From NCBI GenBank assembly GCA_016744355.1, contig JADGEN010000001.1, positions 1-64,000 of the forward strand: a stretch of 64,000 bases of DNA. Reading direction: 5' to 3'. Shown piece by piece: positions 17,389 to 26,971 of this stretch (positions within the stretch are counted from its first letter, which is position 1; every line of letters starts with the position of its first letter). Under the pieces are notes generated by a model. That model had not been told where the DNA came from and did not search any database. It saw only the letters and a list, made by a program, of their open reading frames with translations. The DNA comes from Halieaceae bacterium. Lineage in GTDB: Bacteria > Pseudomonadota > Gammaproteobacteria > Pseudomonadales > Halieaceae. The translations under genes were made by a program, and so were the position numbers.

Positions 17389-19154
17389 ATCAGAAAAACT
17401 TTGTGACGGCAGAGGAGGTTTCGGCTGAGCAGAACAACATTCGAACACTGATTCGGTTTGTGTCCAGCTTGACACTGCTCAAAAAGGTCTTCATTCCTAC
17501 GATGTTGGCCATACTGCTCGCCGCTGCGGTTCCACCATACTTTCTTTGGTTTGTCGGAGAAATTGTATCGTGTGAGAGCGGCAGCGCTTGTGAAGTATCA
17601 CACACCCTATTCAACTGGCAGTTGAATATTCCCAGCACTTTGACAACGCTTGTGTTGCTAACGCTGCTTGCCATGTTGTTCCGAACGCTGGCTTGGGTTC
17701 TGTTTGAATTGTCGGGGCATTGGTCTACCCAGAACATTCAAGCGGATATGATGCGTTCTATTTCTCATGTGCGAACGACCTTTTTTGATCAGAATCCCTC
17801 GGGCCGTTTGATTAACCGTTTGCTGGGCGATTTTGGCATGCTTCGGCTGGATGGCGTAATGTCTTTGGGGGACACCTTGAATGGTTTGGCGGAAGTGGCC
17901 TGCGTTGGCGTACTTATTATGGTGGCCAACCCCGTTGCTGGTTTGCTTATAGTGCCCGTGGTATTCATTTACATTGCTTTGCAACTGCAATTGGCACCTA
18001 TGATGAGTCACGCACGCGAATTGCGAGCGGTAAAAATAGGCGAGGCATTGCACCGGGAAACAGACCTGATAGAAGGGAGGACAATTTTTACGCTATACAA
18101 TCGACAGAAGAACCTGCTCGAACGAATCTACAAGGCGTTTGGCGATTCGATGAATATCCAGCTATTTTATTGTCGGATCATGAGCTGGGGCATGTTGTGG
18201 ATGGGTATTATCTCCTCCTTCTATGCCATTGTTGTCTATGCCTTTTTGGTTTATGGGTTACAGGCAGGTCTTATCACCAGTACATTGGCAGCTGTTGTTA
18301 TAACAGCGGTATTTAACCTAAATCATATTTTCTTTGGTCTAGCCTGGGATATGTCCTTTTTAGGTGAAACCGCATCTCATGCGCGCCGAGCTTTTTTTAT
18401 GATAGACCTGCCCGATGAGACCACACAGGAGTCCAGGCTTCATGCCGGCGGCCCCGCAGAGAGTAAAACCCTGTCAGGGGATATTGAGTTTGATGCTTAT
18501 TCGATGTCATACCGCTCTAATCTTCCGTGTGTGCTAAACGAGTTGAGTGTACGAATTCCCGCTGGGAAGAAGGTTGGAGTTGTAGGGCGCACGGGTGCTG
18601 GAAAATCCAGTCTTATGCAGTCTTTATTCCGTATGGTCTATCACCAGAATGGAGATATTCGAATTGGTGGAGAGTCTATTTTTTCAGTTGACATAAATTG
18701 TCTGCGTGGTCATTTTGGAGTGGTTCCCCAAGACCCGTACCTGTTCGCCGGAACTATCCGCTTCAATCTTCTTGGCGATTTAATGGATGTGTCAGACGAT
18801 CAGCTGAGGGCAGTATTGCGCACTGTCGACCTTAACGTAGAACTCGACTCAGAGGTGTTGGAAGGTGGCAGAGATTACAGCGTCGGTGAGCGCCAGCTCT
18901 TGTGTATCGCTCGATTGATACTTCTCGATAAGCAATATATTTTGATGGACGAACCGACCAGTTCATTGGACAGGAAAACGGATGAGCTGATACAGCGTTT
19001 AATGCATACCGTTTTACACAAAAAGACGGTGATTACCATCGCGCACAGACTAGAGAGCCTGGAGCGTTATGACCTGATTCTGGAAATGTCCCAAGGGAAG
19101 CTGCTTCGACAGGGCACGCCGAAGGAGTTGATCCCCACTTTGCGTGAGGGCTAG
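17385..19154 (+). CDS. Heterodimeric ABC exporter, catalytic partner subunit
   Basis: A 589-residue half-transporter with helices from ~35 to 330. Walker A is GRTGAGKSS (401-409), Q-loop Gln449, a non-canonical signature YSVGER (498-503) where LSGGQ is expected, Walker B YILMDE with intact Glu523, and H-loop His554. With the first subunit this gives one working and one degenerate ATP site. FFDQNPSGRLINRL in the first coupling region is typical of this exporter class. Translation is coupled through ATGA. Transcript end is not marked by a clear hairpin. Confidence 0.93.
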   Translation: MNQKNFVTAEEVSAEQNNIRTLIRFVSSLTLLKKVFIPTMLAILLAAAVPPYFLWFVGEIVSCESGSACEVSHTLFNWQLNIPSTLTTLVLLTLLAMLFRTLAWVLFELSGHWSTQNIQADMMRSISHVRTTFFDQNPSGRLINRLLGDFGMLRLDGVMSLGDTLNGLAEVACVGVLIMVANPVAGLLIVPVVFIYIALQLQLAPMMSHARELRAVKIGEALHRETDLIEGRTIFTLYNRQKNLLERIYKAFGDSMNIQLFYCRIMSWGMLWMGIISSFYAIVVYAFLVYGLQAGLITSTLAAVVITAVFNLNHIFFGLAWDMSFLGETASHARRAFFMIDLPDETTQESRLHAGGPAESKTLSGDIEFDAYSMSYRSNLPCVLNELSVRIPAGKKVGVVGRTGAGKSSLMQSLFRMVYHQNGDIRIGGESIFSVDINCLRGHFGVVPQDPYLFAGTIRFNLLGDLMDVSDDQLRAVLRTVDLNVELDSEVLEGGRDYSVGERQLLCIARLILLDKQYILMDEPTSSLDRKTDELIQRLMHTVLHKKTVITIAHRLESLERYDLILEMSQGKLLRQGTPKELIPTLREG

Positions 19155-19174
19155 CCTCCGGTCTAGCGCCGGGG

Positions 19175-19230
19175 GTGGTAACAGGCGCGTGGTAACAGGC
19201 GCGTGGTAACAGGCGCGTGGTAACAGGCGC
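19175..19230. repeat. 14-bp tandem repeat, four exact copies
   Basis: GTGGTAACAGGCGC is repeated four times head to tail (19175, 19189, 19203, 19217). The last copy runs straight into the broken kinase fragment. The array begins 20 bp after the ABC stop. It looks like a slippage product at a rearrangement joint. Confidence 0.9.
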
Positions 19231-19324
19231 TGGTCATTTGCAGTGTGGCCACGGCCCAGCAGAAGGAGCCAAACACTTGCCATAGCTCAATTCCCTCCCG
19301 GGAGACTTTTAGTCCAGAGATTCT
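19226..19324 (-). pseudogene. Fragment of an APH-like (ACAD11-type) kinase gene
   Basis: Read on the minus strand, this gives SGLKVSREGIELWQVFGSF then CWAVATLQMTSA, matching residues ~281-311 of the intact kinase at 11700-13133 (SGLDVSREELEFWQVFGSF, WWAMATLQMASA). Only about 33 codons remain; neither side continues the homology. The differences are mixed silent and replacing, so it is an old paralogous remnant, not a recent copy. The flanking bases to 19444 hold no other gene. Confidence 0.85.
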
Positions 19325-19444
19325 ACGGCTTCCGAAGCGGCAAAAATCACTTTCTGATAGTATTTGTCTGTAACTTCTTCGCCATACGCGGGCTCGAACC
19401 AGTATGGTTTCGAATGACAGACAATCTACCAGGGCTTTTAGCGT

Positions 19445-20914
19445 ATGACCCACGCAGTACCCGTTCACCAAAGCTATGTTCATGGTCGCAGTTTAGCCAA
19501 CAGCAGCGGCAAGACCTTTCCTGTCGTTAATCCCGGAACCGGCAAAATTATTTATCAGGTTGAGATTGCCGATGAGGCAGTACTGCAGGCGTCTTTAGAC
19601 AGTGCCAAGCAGGGCTTCTCCATTTGGTCAGCCATGTCTTCTTTTGATCGCAGCCGTATTCTGTACCGAGCCGTGAGCTTACTGCGAGAGCGCAACGACG
19701 ACCTGGCCGCGGTAGAAGTTCGAGACACCGGTAAGCCCTGGCAGGAAGCGGTGGCCGTTGATGTTGTCAGCGGAGCCGACGCAATCGAATACTTCGCTGC
19801 TTTGGCTACCTCGGTTGAAGGGACGCAGCAGGATTTGGGTGGGGATTTTTTCTACACGCGCCGAGAGCCCCTGGGTGTTTGTGCGGGCATCGGTGCGTGG
19901 AATTACCCACTGCAGATTGCGTGTTGGAAATCTGCTCCCGCGTTGGCCTGTGGTAACGCGATGATCTTCAAGCCCTCCGAGGAAACTCCCCTGGGCGCTA
20001 TCAAACTGGCTGAAATATTTGTGGAAGCGGGGGTGCCCCCTGGCGTGTTTAACGTGGTGCAGGGCGCTGCCGAGGTGGGGCAGTGGCTGACACTCAACCC
20101 TGGCATTGCCAAAGTCTCCTTTACTGGCGAGGTGGGCACAGGTCAAAAAGTCATGGCCGCTGCTGCAACCTCCCTCAAGGATGTGACCATGGAACTGGGT
20201 GGTAAATCGCCGCTTATTGTTTTCGAGGATGCACAAATTGAGGACGCTGTTTCCGCTGCAATGTTGGGAAACTTCTATACGCAGGGTGAAATTTGCACCA
20301 ATTGTACGCGCGTGTTCTTACATGAAGATATTTTTCAGCCCTTTGTTGATCGTCTGCTTGCGCGTACGCGTGAGAATATCAAAGCCGGTGATCCTATGGA
20401 TGCGCGAACAAACTTCGGTGCGCTAATTTCCGCTGAGCATCAGGAGCTGGTACTGGGCTATATCGCAAGTGGGCTTGCAGAAGGTGCCACTTTGCTGGAG
20501 GGGGGCTGTGCCCTGCAACCTGAAGGTGCTGAAGCGGGCTTCTTTGTAGCGCCCACTATCTTTACCGATTGCACTGATGATATGACTCTGGTGCGAGAGG
20601 AAATATTTGGCCCGGTGATGTCCATTTTGACTTTTAGTGATGAGGACGACGTCATCGCGCGGGCAAACAATGTCGACACAGGGCTCGCCGCAGGCGTGTT
20701 CACACAAGACATTCAGCGTGCTCATCGTGTGACGCACAAACTTGAAGCGGGAATTTGTTGGATAAACAGCTATGGTTTGTCCCCCGTGGAGATGCCGGTA
20801 GGCGGCAATAAGCTTTCTGGTATTGGCCGCGAAAACGGACGCGTTACACTGCAACACTACACTCAGCTTAAGTCTGTCTACGTTGGGATGAATCCCATTG
20901 AGAGCCCCTTTTGA
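19445..20914 (+). CDS. betB: Betaine aldehyde dehydrogenase (BetB)
   Basis: A 489-residue NAD(P)-dependent aldehyde dehydrogenase that oxidises betaine aldehyde to glycine betaine, an osmoprotectant. Features include [20 protein letters not shown] (149-168), FTGEVGTGQ, the general-base Glu250 in MELGGKSP and nucleophile Cys284 in [11 protein letters not shown]; the [20 protein letters not shown] block is characteristic of BetB rather than other aldehyde dehydrogenases. The ATG has AGGG upstream. It is the first gene of betB-betA-transporter; betI is not present in the window. Confidence 0.95.
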   Translation: MTHAVPVHQSYVHGRSLANSSGKTFPVVNPGTGKIIYQVEIADEAVLQASLDSAKQGFSIWSAMSSFDRSRILYRAVSLLRERNDDLAAVEVRDTGKPWQEAVAVDVVSGADAIEYFAALATSVEGTQQDLGGDFFYTRREPLGVCAGIGAWNYPLQIACWKSAPALACGNAMIFKPSEETPLGAIKLAEIFVEAGVPPGVFNVVQGAAEVGQWLTLNPGIAKVSFTGEVGTGQKVMAAAATSLKDVTMELGGKSPLIVFEDAQIEDAVSAAMLGNFYTQGEICTNCTRVFLHEDIFQPFVDRLLARTRENIKAGDPMDARTNFGALISAEHQELVLGYIASGLAEGATLLEGGCALQPEGAEAGFFVAPTIFTDCTDDMTLVREEIFGPVMSILTFSDEDDVIARANNVDTGLAAGVFTQDIQRAHRVTHKLEAGICWINSYGLSPVEMPVGGNKLSGIGRENGRVTLQHYTQLKSVYVGMNPIESPF

Positions 20915-20921
20915 CGGGGTC

Positions 20922-22646
20922 ATGTGTGAGCGCAAAACGGTGAAGTCCACGCAATACGATTACATCATAGTGGGCGCTGGTTCTGCGGGCTGTGTGTTGG
21001 CGAATCGCCTCACCGAGAGCGGCGAGCATTCGGTGCTATTGTTGGAGTCAGGCGGCAGCGACCGCAGCCTGTTTATCCAAATGCCCACAGCACTGTCCAT
21101 TCCAATGGGCACAAAAAAATACGCCTGGCAGTTCGAAACCGAAGCGGAACCCGGTTTGGACAACCGGCGAATGCACTGTCCCCGGGGCAAGGTTCTGGGC
21201 GGCTCCTCCTCGATTAACGGCATGGTCTATGTGCGCGGCCACGCCAGAGATTTCGACGAGTGGGCAGAGCGGGGCGCAACTGGTTGGGATTACGCGCACG
21301 TCTTACCCTACTTCAAAAAAGCAGAGAACTGGGCGTTTGGCGGCGATGCCTATCGCGGCGACGCTGGCCCGCTGAATGTCAATAACGGCAATAACATGCG
21401 CAACCCATTGTATAAGGCGTTTGTTAGCGCCGGAGTTGAAGCGGGGTACTGGGCAACGGAAGATTGTAATGGTGCGCAGCAGGAAGGTTTTGGCGCCATG
21501 CATATGACGGTCAAAAACGGTGTTAGATGGTCTGCTGCCAATGCCTATCTGCGACCTGCGATGAAACGCTCAAATCTTACGGTGATTAGCGATGCCCTGG
21601 TGCATAAGGTATTACTGGACGGCAAGCAGGCCAGCGGAGTGCGCTTTTCCCGCCGGGGCAAAGTTCAGGAAGTACAGGCCACGCGCGAAGTCATTCTTAG
21701 CGCAGGCTCCATAGGTTCGCCGCACCTTCTGGAACTCTCGGGAATTGGCAGCCGCGAGGTGCTTGAAGCGGCGAGTGTTCCAGTCGCCCACGAGCTACCG
21801 GGTGTGGGAGAGAACCTGCAGGATCATCTTGAATTTTATTTTCAGTTTCGCTGCACCAAGCCTGTCTCGCTCAATGGCAGCCTTAACTGGTGGAATAAGT
21901 TGTTGATTGGCATGCGCTGGGTGCTGCTGCGAAATGGTTTGGGCGCCACCAACCATTTTGAGTCATGCGGTTTTATACGTTCTAAAGCGAATGTTGAATG
22001 GCCTGACCTGCAGTACCATTTCTTGCCGGCAGCGATGCGCTATGACGGTCGCGAGGCGTTTGATGGCGACGGCTTTCAGGTTCACATTGGGCATAATAAA
22101 CCCTTAAGTCGTGGCTACGTACATTTGAAGTCGGGGGATCCGAGCGAGCCACCCAAAATCTGTTTTAACTACCTGCAACACGATAAAGACCGCGAGGGCT
22201 TTCGGGACTGTGTTCGTTTAACACGAGAAATCATGCATCAGCCCGCGCTGGACGAATATCGGGGAGAGGAGATTCAACCGGGTGTGGCAGTGCAGACCGA
22301 TGAGCAGATCGATGCTTTTGTGCGCCGCGCAGCCGAAAGCGCTTATCACCCCTCCTGCTCCTGCAAGATGGGTACTGATGAGATGTCAGTTGTTGACCCC
22401 CAGACGCGGGTCCATGGTATTGATTGCCTGCGTGTTGTGGACTCGTCCATTTTTCCAAGCATTACCAATGGTAATCTCAATGCCCCAACTATTATGGTCG
22501 CAGAGCGGGCGGCCGATATGATTCTTGGCAAATTGACCTTACCGCCTTCGGATGCGCCGGTGGTGATGGATAGCCAGTGGGCCTCCCAGCAGCGACCAGG
22601 CCAACCCACGCGCTGCGTTACTGGCGTGGAGCGCGAACAACAATGA
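20922..22646 (+). CDS. betA: Choline dehydrogenase (BetA), GMC family
   Basis: A 574-residue FAD oxidoreductase that converts choline to betaine aldehyde, usually at the inner membrane. The FAD fold [16 protein letters not shown] is near residue 14, GMC signature 1 is in [19 protein letters not shown], and signature 2 is [15 protein letters not shown]. The catalytic His lies in [11 protein letters not shown] and the C-terminal box is [17 protein letters not shown]. The frame is open from a TTG at 20898, but ATG 20922, 8 bp after the betB stop, is more likely. The final ~25 residues extend past the E. coli protein. The stop overlaps the transporter start. Confidence 0.94.
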   Translation: MCERKTVKSTQYDYIIVGAGSAGCVLANRLTESGEHSVLLLESGGSDRSLFIQMPTALSIPMGTKKYAWQFETEAEPGLDNRRMHCPRGKVLGGSSSINGMVYVRGHARDFDEWAERGATGWDYAHVLPYFKKAENWAFGGDAYRGDAGPLNVNNGNNMRNPLYKAFVSAGVEAGYWATEDCNGAQQEGFGAMHMTVKNGVRWSAANAYLRPAMKRSNLTVISDALVHKVLLDGKQASGVRFSRRGKVQEVQATREVILSAGSIGSPHLLELSGIGSREVLEAASVPVAHELPGVGENLQDHLEFYFQFRCTKPVSLNGSLNWWNKLLIGMRWVLLRNGLGATNHFESCGFIRSKANVEWPDLQYHFLPAAMRYDGREAFDGDGFQVHIGHNKPLSRGYVHLKSGDPSEPPKICFNYLQHDKDREGFRDCVRLTREIMHQPALDEYRGEEIQPGVAVQTDEQIDAFVRRAAESAYHPSCSCKMGTDEMSVVDPQTRVHGIDCLRVVDSSIFPSITNGNLNAPTIMVAERAADMILGKLTLPPSDAPVVMDSQWASQQRPGQPTRCVTGVEREQQ

Positions 22647-23869
22647 TGACTCTCTGGTTGTCTGCAGGATTGATATTCAGCTTTGCTGCTATTGCCTTTA
22701 TTCTACTGCGATGGCCCTCGGTGGCTTGTATCGGCGTTACACCCGTTCATACGTTTACCTTTATCGCGATTCTATTTACCTCCGGTCTGGACGTAGGCCT
22801 GATCATGTTTCCTCTGACCGAATTTGCTGGCTACGCAGACACCGCAGCAAACCCTGAGTATGGGTTTGCCAACCCTCTCGCTATAGAGTTTGGCTTTTGG
22901 GCCTTCTTAATCTGGGGTTTCTACTTTCTAACGTGTTTCTATTTTTGCATTATTGAGCCACAGGTAAAGTTTTTTGAAATTGTGTTGGTAAAACTGGTTA
23001 ATAACCTTGTGATTATCGGCACCTGTGCTTTCACCGCCTATCTGCTGTTGGCGAATCTCCCCTGGTATTTACCACAGCTGGGTGATGGAGAGACGGTGCA
23101 GCCCATATTTTACGGGACAGTGTTTGCCGCCATTGCTTTAGCTGTGTATTCCAGTAGCGAAATCAAATACGTGCGCTTACTCAGCCTGGCTTCCACATGG
23201 CTGTTTGGGTTATTGGTTGTAGGTATGTGGGGGATTGCTTTTCTGGGTGATGGTAGTACACCGGCTGACTTTTTTAGTACCGGGAGTTTGATGGGGGAAT
23301 ACTTTAGTAACCTGCACCGCTTTGTTTTGCCCATCAACGCGTACCACGAGTTTTATCTTTACTGGTGGTTCGCCTGGAGTATCATGATAGGACAGTTTAC
23401 GGCGCGTTTTGTCAGCGGCATTCGGACCTGGCAGTTGCTATGTGTCATGCTGTTTGTGCCGTCTATTGCAATTGGAGTCTGGTTTACAGTGCTGTACCAC
23501 CTGCACGAGCAGGGGCGCGCAATCACGAGTTTGGTCAGTATTGCGATGATTTCTGTTGGGATACTGATGGTCGTCAACTCGCTGGACTCCCTCATTCGTC
23601 TGTACACGGACAATCTTGGCTTAACCGTGAAGCGTCTGGGGCTGCGCAACTATTTTTTGTGCAATGTATTTGCCTTGTGTGCACTGACCTTATTGTTTCG
23701 TCTCGACTTTCTTGAAATTCAGTGGGTGGGTGCACTGGTCATCGCCATTTACTTCGCCTGCTTCGCTTATATTCTGCTACGAAAGTGGGCAGTCGTTGCG
23801 GCCATTAGCGGGGCTCCGCCTGAGAACAGTCTGGACTTTGAGAGAATTGAGTTTGAAGATATTGATTGA
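22643..23869 (+). CDS. Short BCCT-family (BetT-like) transporter
   Basis: A 408-residue, very hydrophobic protein, started at the ATG that overlaps the betA stop (ATGATGA). [18 protein letters not shown] resembles the glycine-rich helix of BCCT carriers (G-M-G-I-G-L in BetP), and [19 protein letters not shown] matches the BCCT W-x-W-x-P-F-x-G-x-F-x-A-R region. BCCT proteins are normally 500-700 residues with 12 helices; here about 9-10 helices are left, the N-terminal pair is missing, and the central glycine motif is altered. Position in the bet operon argues for choline or betaine transport, but it could be a diverged relative with another role. Confidence 0.72.
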   Translation: MMTLWLSAGLIFSFAAIAFILLRWPSVACIGVTPVHTFTFIAILFTSGLDVGLIMFPLTEFAGYADTAANPEYGFANPLAIEFGFWAFLIWGFYFLTCFYFCIIEPQVKFFEIVLVKLVNNLVIIGTCAFTAYLLLANLPWYLPQLGDGETVQPIFYGTVFAAIALAVYSSSEIKYVRLLSLASTWLFGLLVVGMWGIAFLGDGSTPADFFSTGSLMGEYFSNLHRFVLPINAYHEFYLYWWFAWSIMIGQFTARFVSGIRTWQLLCVMLFVPSIAIGVWFTVLYHLHEQGRAITSLVSIAMISVGILMVVNSLDSLIRLYTDNLGLTVKRLGLRNYFLCNVFALCALTLLFRLDFLEIQWVGALVIAIYFACFAYILLRKWAVVAAISGAPPENSLDFERIEFEDID

Positions 23870-23997
23870 TTCGCCAAGCTTCACTATTTTTTAGGGAGGA
23901 GGACGTTCATTAATAGCCTTTCGCTGCTCATTGGAGCTTCGGGTGCCAATTCATGGCTTGCCCAGACGCTAGTTGTTCGCTCTTACTATCGATTGTC

Positions 23998-25752
23998 CTA
24001 GCCTTCCTTTTTATTTTCAATCCAGCGATTAACTTGATCCTCAAGCATATCAAGCGGCACCGCACCCTGACCCAGCACCACATCGTGAAATTCACGAAGG
24101 TCGAACTTATCGCCAAGGGTCTCTGTGGCCTTTGCACGTAGCTCACGAATCTTTAGCTCGCCCATTTTGTAGGCCAGAGCCTGACCGGGCCACGAAATAT
24201 AGCGATTTACTTCCGCTTCAATATTGGCTTCGCTAAGCGCGGTATTATCTGTCATGAAGTCAATCGCGCGCTGTTTGCTCCAGCCCTTGCTATGGATGCC
24301 GGTATCGACAACGAGACGGCAGGCACGCCACATTTCATAGGATAAACGGCCCATATCTTTTGCCGGCGTATCATAAAGTCCCATCTCGATGCCGAGACGT
24401 TCTGAGTAGAGCCCCCAACCTTCGACGAAGGCTGTGAAGAACGCGCCATTCTTGCGAAAATCAGGCATATCGAGCTCTTGCTGTAACGCAATTTGCTGGT
24501 GGTGACCGGGGACTGCTTCGTGAACGCTCAGCGCGGGGATTTCCCAGAATGGACGCTGATCCAACTTGGATGTATTCACATAATAAAAGCCAGCAATGCC
24601 CACATCGGGTGATCCGGGATTGTAATAAGCGGTCGTTGTACCTTCTGCGGTTTCGGCAGGAATCTTCTTGATACCATAGGGAAGTCGTGCGGGCTTTCCG
24701 ATTACGGATGGTATTTTCCCGTCGATAATTTTGGTAACCCGTGCTACTTTTTCCATCAATTCTTCGGGGGTTTTGGCGTAATATTTGGGATCAGTGCGTA
24801 GATGCTCAATAAAAGCCTCGCGGCTGTTATACCCCGCTTCTTTAGCAACGGAGACCATTTCGGCCCGGATACGCGCAACCTCGGAAGCTCCGATATGATG
24901 AATTTCATCGGCAGATTTTTGGGTCGTCGTCATTTGACGCACGCGGAAATCGTAATACTTGTCGCCGCCAGGCTGCGCAGACACACCCGGCTGCTCTGCG
25001 CAATTCGGAGCGTATTTACTGTTGTACCATGTCAGGTGTTTTTGCAGCGCCGGATTGATCACAGTGGTGATCGTCGTCGATGCACTCATTGCCAGCTGTT
25101 CAAATGCTTCCGCATCAATCGCATCCGGCCGCTTGCGTTTAAAGGGCTCATAGAAACGTGACTGCTGTGGGTCTTCTTTGATCAACCCGGAAATGCTGGT
25201 TTCATATCCCACCATTGAAACACAGGGCTGTACATAACCGCCCGCCAGCGCTTGATCAGACACCGCAATCGATTGATCATTGACCCTGGCATACTGCTTG
25301 AGGCGGTTGTTATAGGTTTGGTAATCCTGCGCAGTGCGAAATGGCAGGTTATTTTGCATGCTGGCAAAATTTTGGTGCCACCCGCCACGATTGGTAAAGT
25401 TAATTGCGCGCTGGCCAAAGCTGTTGGCTTCTATTTGTTCGGCTAAGCTGCGGTGCAATATGCCGTAATTGGTTTTGTCGTCCTCGTTGAGGGCGGAAAC
25501 ATCGATTGCATTCAACTGCTTCAACCACATCCGAGCCTTGGCAACGCGATTATCTTCGGCCTCCAGGCTCGCGTCGGTCACTTTGCCCAGCGGATCGGCC
25601 ACACCGAGTGACGAAGCGAGTTCCGGATACTGATCAAGCCGATAGGCCCAATAGTCGTCGGCGATGGTTTTCAGCGTTTCATCAGTCTGCGCTGTCGCCG
25701 GTGTGTTTGCCAGCAATGCCGCTATGCCCAAAAGTAAAACGTGCTTACGCAT
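23998..25752 (-). CDS. DUF885 family protein, exported putative metallohydrolase
   Basis: A 584-residue protein with a cleavable signal peptide (KHVLLLGIAALLANTPATA). The HEAVPGHHQQ motif in the C-terminal half matches the HExxPGHH-like zinc motif typical of DUF885, a family related to thermolysin-fold peptidases, although the Glu of HE(A) is followed by Ala-Val-Pro-Gly. The start at 25752 is chosen because AGGGGG precedes it by 8 nt and the signal peptide begins there; 10 extra codons are open upstream. It is a single-gene unit, convergent with the bet operon. Substrate unknown. Confidence 0.88.
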   Translation of the reverse strand: MRKHVLLLGIAALLANTPATAQTDETLKTIADDYWAYRLDQYPELASSLGVADPLGKVTDASLEAEDNRVAKARMWLKQLNAIDVSALNEDDKTNYGILHRSLAEQIEANSFGQRAINFTNRGGWHQNFASMQNNLPFRTAQDYQTYNNRLKQYARVNDQSIAVSDQALAGGYVQPCVSMVGYETSISGLIKEDPQQSRFYEPFKRKRPDAIDAEAFEQLAMSASTTITTVINPALQKHLTWYNSKYAPNCAEQPGVSAQPGGDKYYDFRVRQMTTTQKSADEIHHIGASEVARIRAEMVSVAKEAGYNSREAFIEHLRTDPKYYAKTPEELMEKVARVTKIIDGKIPSVIGKPARLPYGIKKIPAETAEGTTTAYYNPGSPDVGIAGFYYVNTSKLDQRPFWEIPALSVHEAVPGHHQQIALQQELDMPDFRKNGAFFTAFVEGWGLYSERLGIEMGLYDTPAKDMGRLSYEMWRACRLVVDTGIHSKGWSKQRAIDFMTDNTALSEANIEAEVNRYISWPGQALAYKMGELKIRELRAKATETLGDKFDLREFHDVVLGQGAVPLDMLEDQVNRWIENKKEG

Positions 25753-25875
25753 CCTCAACCCCCTTAGATTTGATCTTACCAACTGTAGTAACCGCGATCA
25801 TAAAAATGGCCGACAGTGTACGTTAGTATCAAGGTGTAAAAAAGCGACTGTAATTCGAAGGACCGTAACATCTTT

Positions 25876-26808
25876 TCAAAAGATGTCTCTGGCGAGTTCC
25901 TGGCTCAAGTCGCTATCGGTTGTCAGGGAGAACTCTTCCTTGATTAAGTCCGCCATAATTTCTCCGGCTTTACCCAGCGGTCTATTGGAGGGGTAAACCA
26001 GTTGTGGGGTAAACGTATGGCGTGAGCCGCCCTGATACTTGAGCTCGACCAATTCGCCGCTAGAGAGTTCTTCGTTAATCAGGAAGCCGGGCATCCAGCC
26101 AAAACCCAACCCCATCATTAATGCACGTTTTTTACTGTTAAAATCACTCAAGAAAAATACGCGATCTCCACCAAACTGCAATGAGTCCAGTGTTTGTTTT
26201 TCGGGGTCACTGGAGTCGTGGATGGTCAGTTCCACATAGTCGTACAGTTGCTCGAGTGCTATCCGGGCTTGTCCGGCCAGTGCGTGCTCCCTTGAGGCCA
26301 CAAGTATTATTGTCGTTGACGACAGAGGCTGTGCTACCAGAGTAGGGCTGGGCGTGTATTCCTTGACCAGCATCATGTCAGATTTGTCCTGTTCAAAGCG
26401 TAAATGTACGCCACCCAAGAACTCTGTCTTGACCTGAATTCGAGTGGGTACTTCGCGCTCTGACATGACTTTGAGCGCCCGCATCACGGGCTCGATGGGC
26501 AGGGAGCCATCGATCACAAGATCGAGCCGGGGCTCCCATCCCTGGCCGTAGCGCAAGGCCAGTGTTTCGATGCGGCTGGCATGCTGCAAAATGCGCATGC
26601 CCTCACCCCATACGACTCGCCCGCCGGGGGTGAGTTCAGCGCGGTACTTGTCGCGATCAAACACCTCCATACCCAGGTGTTGCTCCAGTTTTTTTACCTG
26701 ATAGCTAACCGCAGACTGGGCTTTATTCAGTTTAATGGCTGCTTTGGCGAAGCTTCCTTCTTCGACGATGACGTTCAGCACATGAAGTGCTCCGATATCC
26801 AGGCGCAT
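25876..26808 (-). CDS. LysR-type transcriptional regulator
   Basis: A 310-residue regulator: winged helix-turn-helix in residues ~4-62 (NVIVEEGSFAKAAIKLNKAQ, then SAVSYQVKKLEQHLGMEVFDR), followed by the two-lobe effector domain. It is divergent from the ThDP enzyme at 26972, with paired LysR-type boxes between them, so it most likely controls that gene and perhaps the reductive dehalogenase after it. The effector is unknown. Confidence 0.93.
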   Translation of the reverse strand: MRLDIGALHVLNVIVEEGSFAKAAIKLNKAQSAVSYQVKKLEQHLGMEVFDRDKYRAELTPGGRVVWGEGMRILQHASRIETLALRYGQGWEPRLDLVIDGSLPIEPVMRALKVMSEREVPTRIQVKTEFLGGVHLRFEQDKSDMMLVKEYTPSPTLVAQPLSSTTIILVASREHALAGQARIALEQLYDYVELTIHDSSDPEKQTLDSLQFGGDRVFFLSDFNSKKRALMMGLGFGWMPGFLINEELSSGELVELKYQGGSRHTFTPQLVYPSNRPLGKAGEIMADLIKEEFSLTTDSDLSQELARDIF

Positions 26809-26850
26809 AGGTACTCCTTTTTACTTTGTTGAATCACTAGAAAATAGTCC

Positions 26851-26877
26851 ATCTAAATTATAGATCAAATAGATCTA
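26851..26877. promoter_or_regulatory. Two overlapping LysR-type operator boxes
   Basis: ATCTAAATTATAGAT (26851-26865) has the T-N11-A form with perfect 5-bp arms. TAGATCAAATAGATCTA (26861-26877) has perfect 6-bp arms and shares TAGAT with the first. They lie 43 bp from the lysR start and 95 bp from the ThDP gene start, the usual layout of recognition and activation sites. Confidence 0.65.
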
Positions 26878-26971
26878 ATATATATTCTTTTATTTGATTG
26901 ATGGGGCGGCTATATTTGCCGTACTTCAGGCTTTACTCGATAGAAAATCCATCAATCCAAAGAGATATTCC

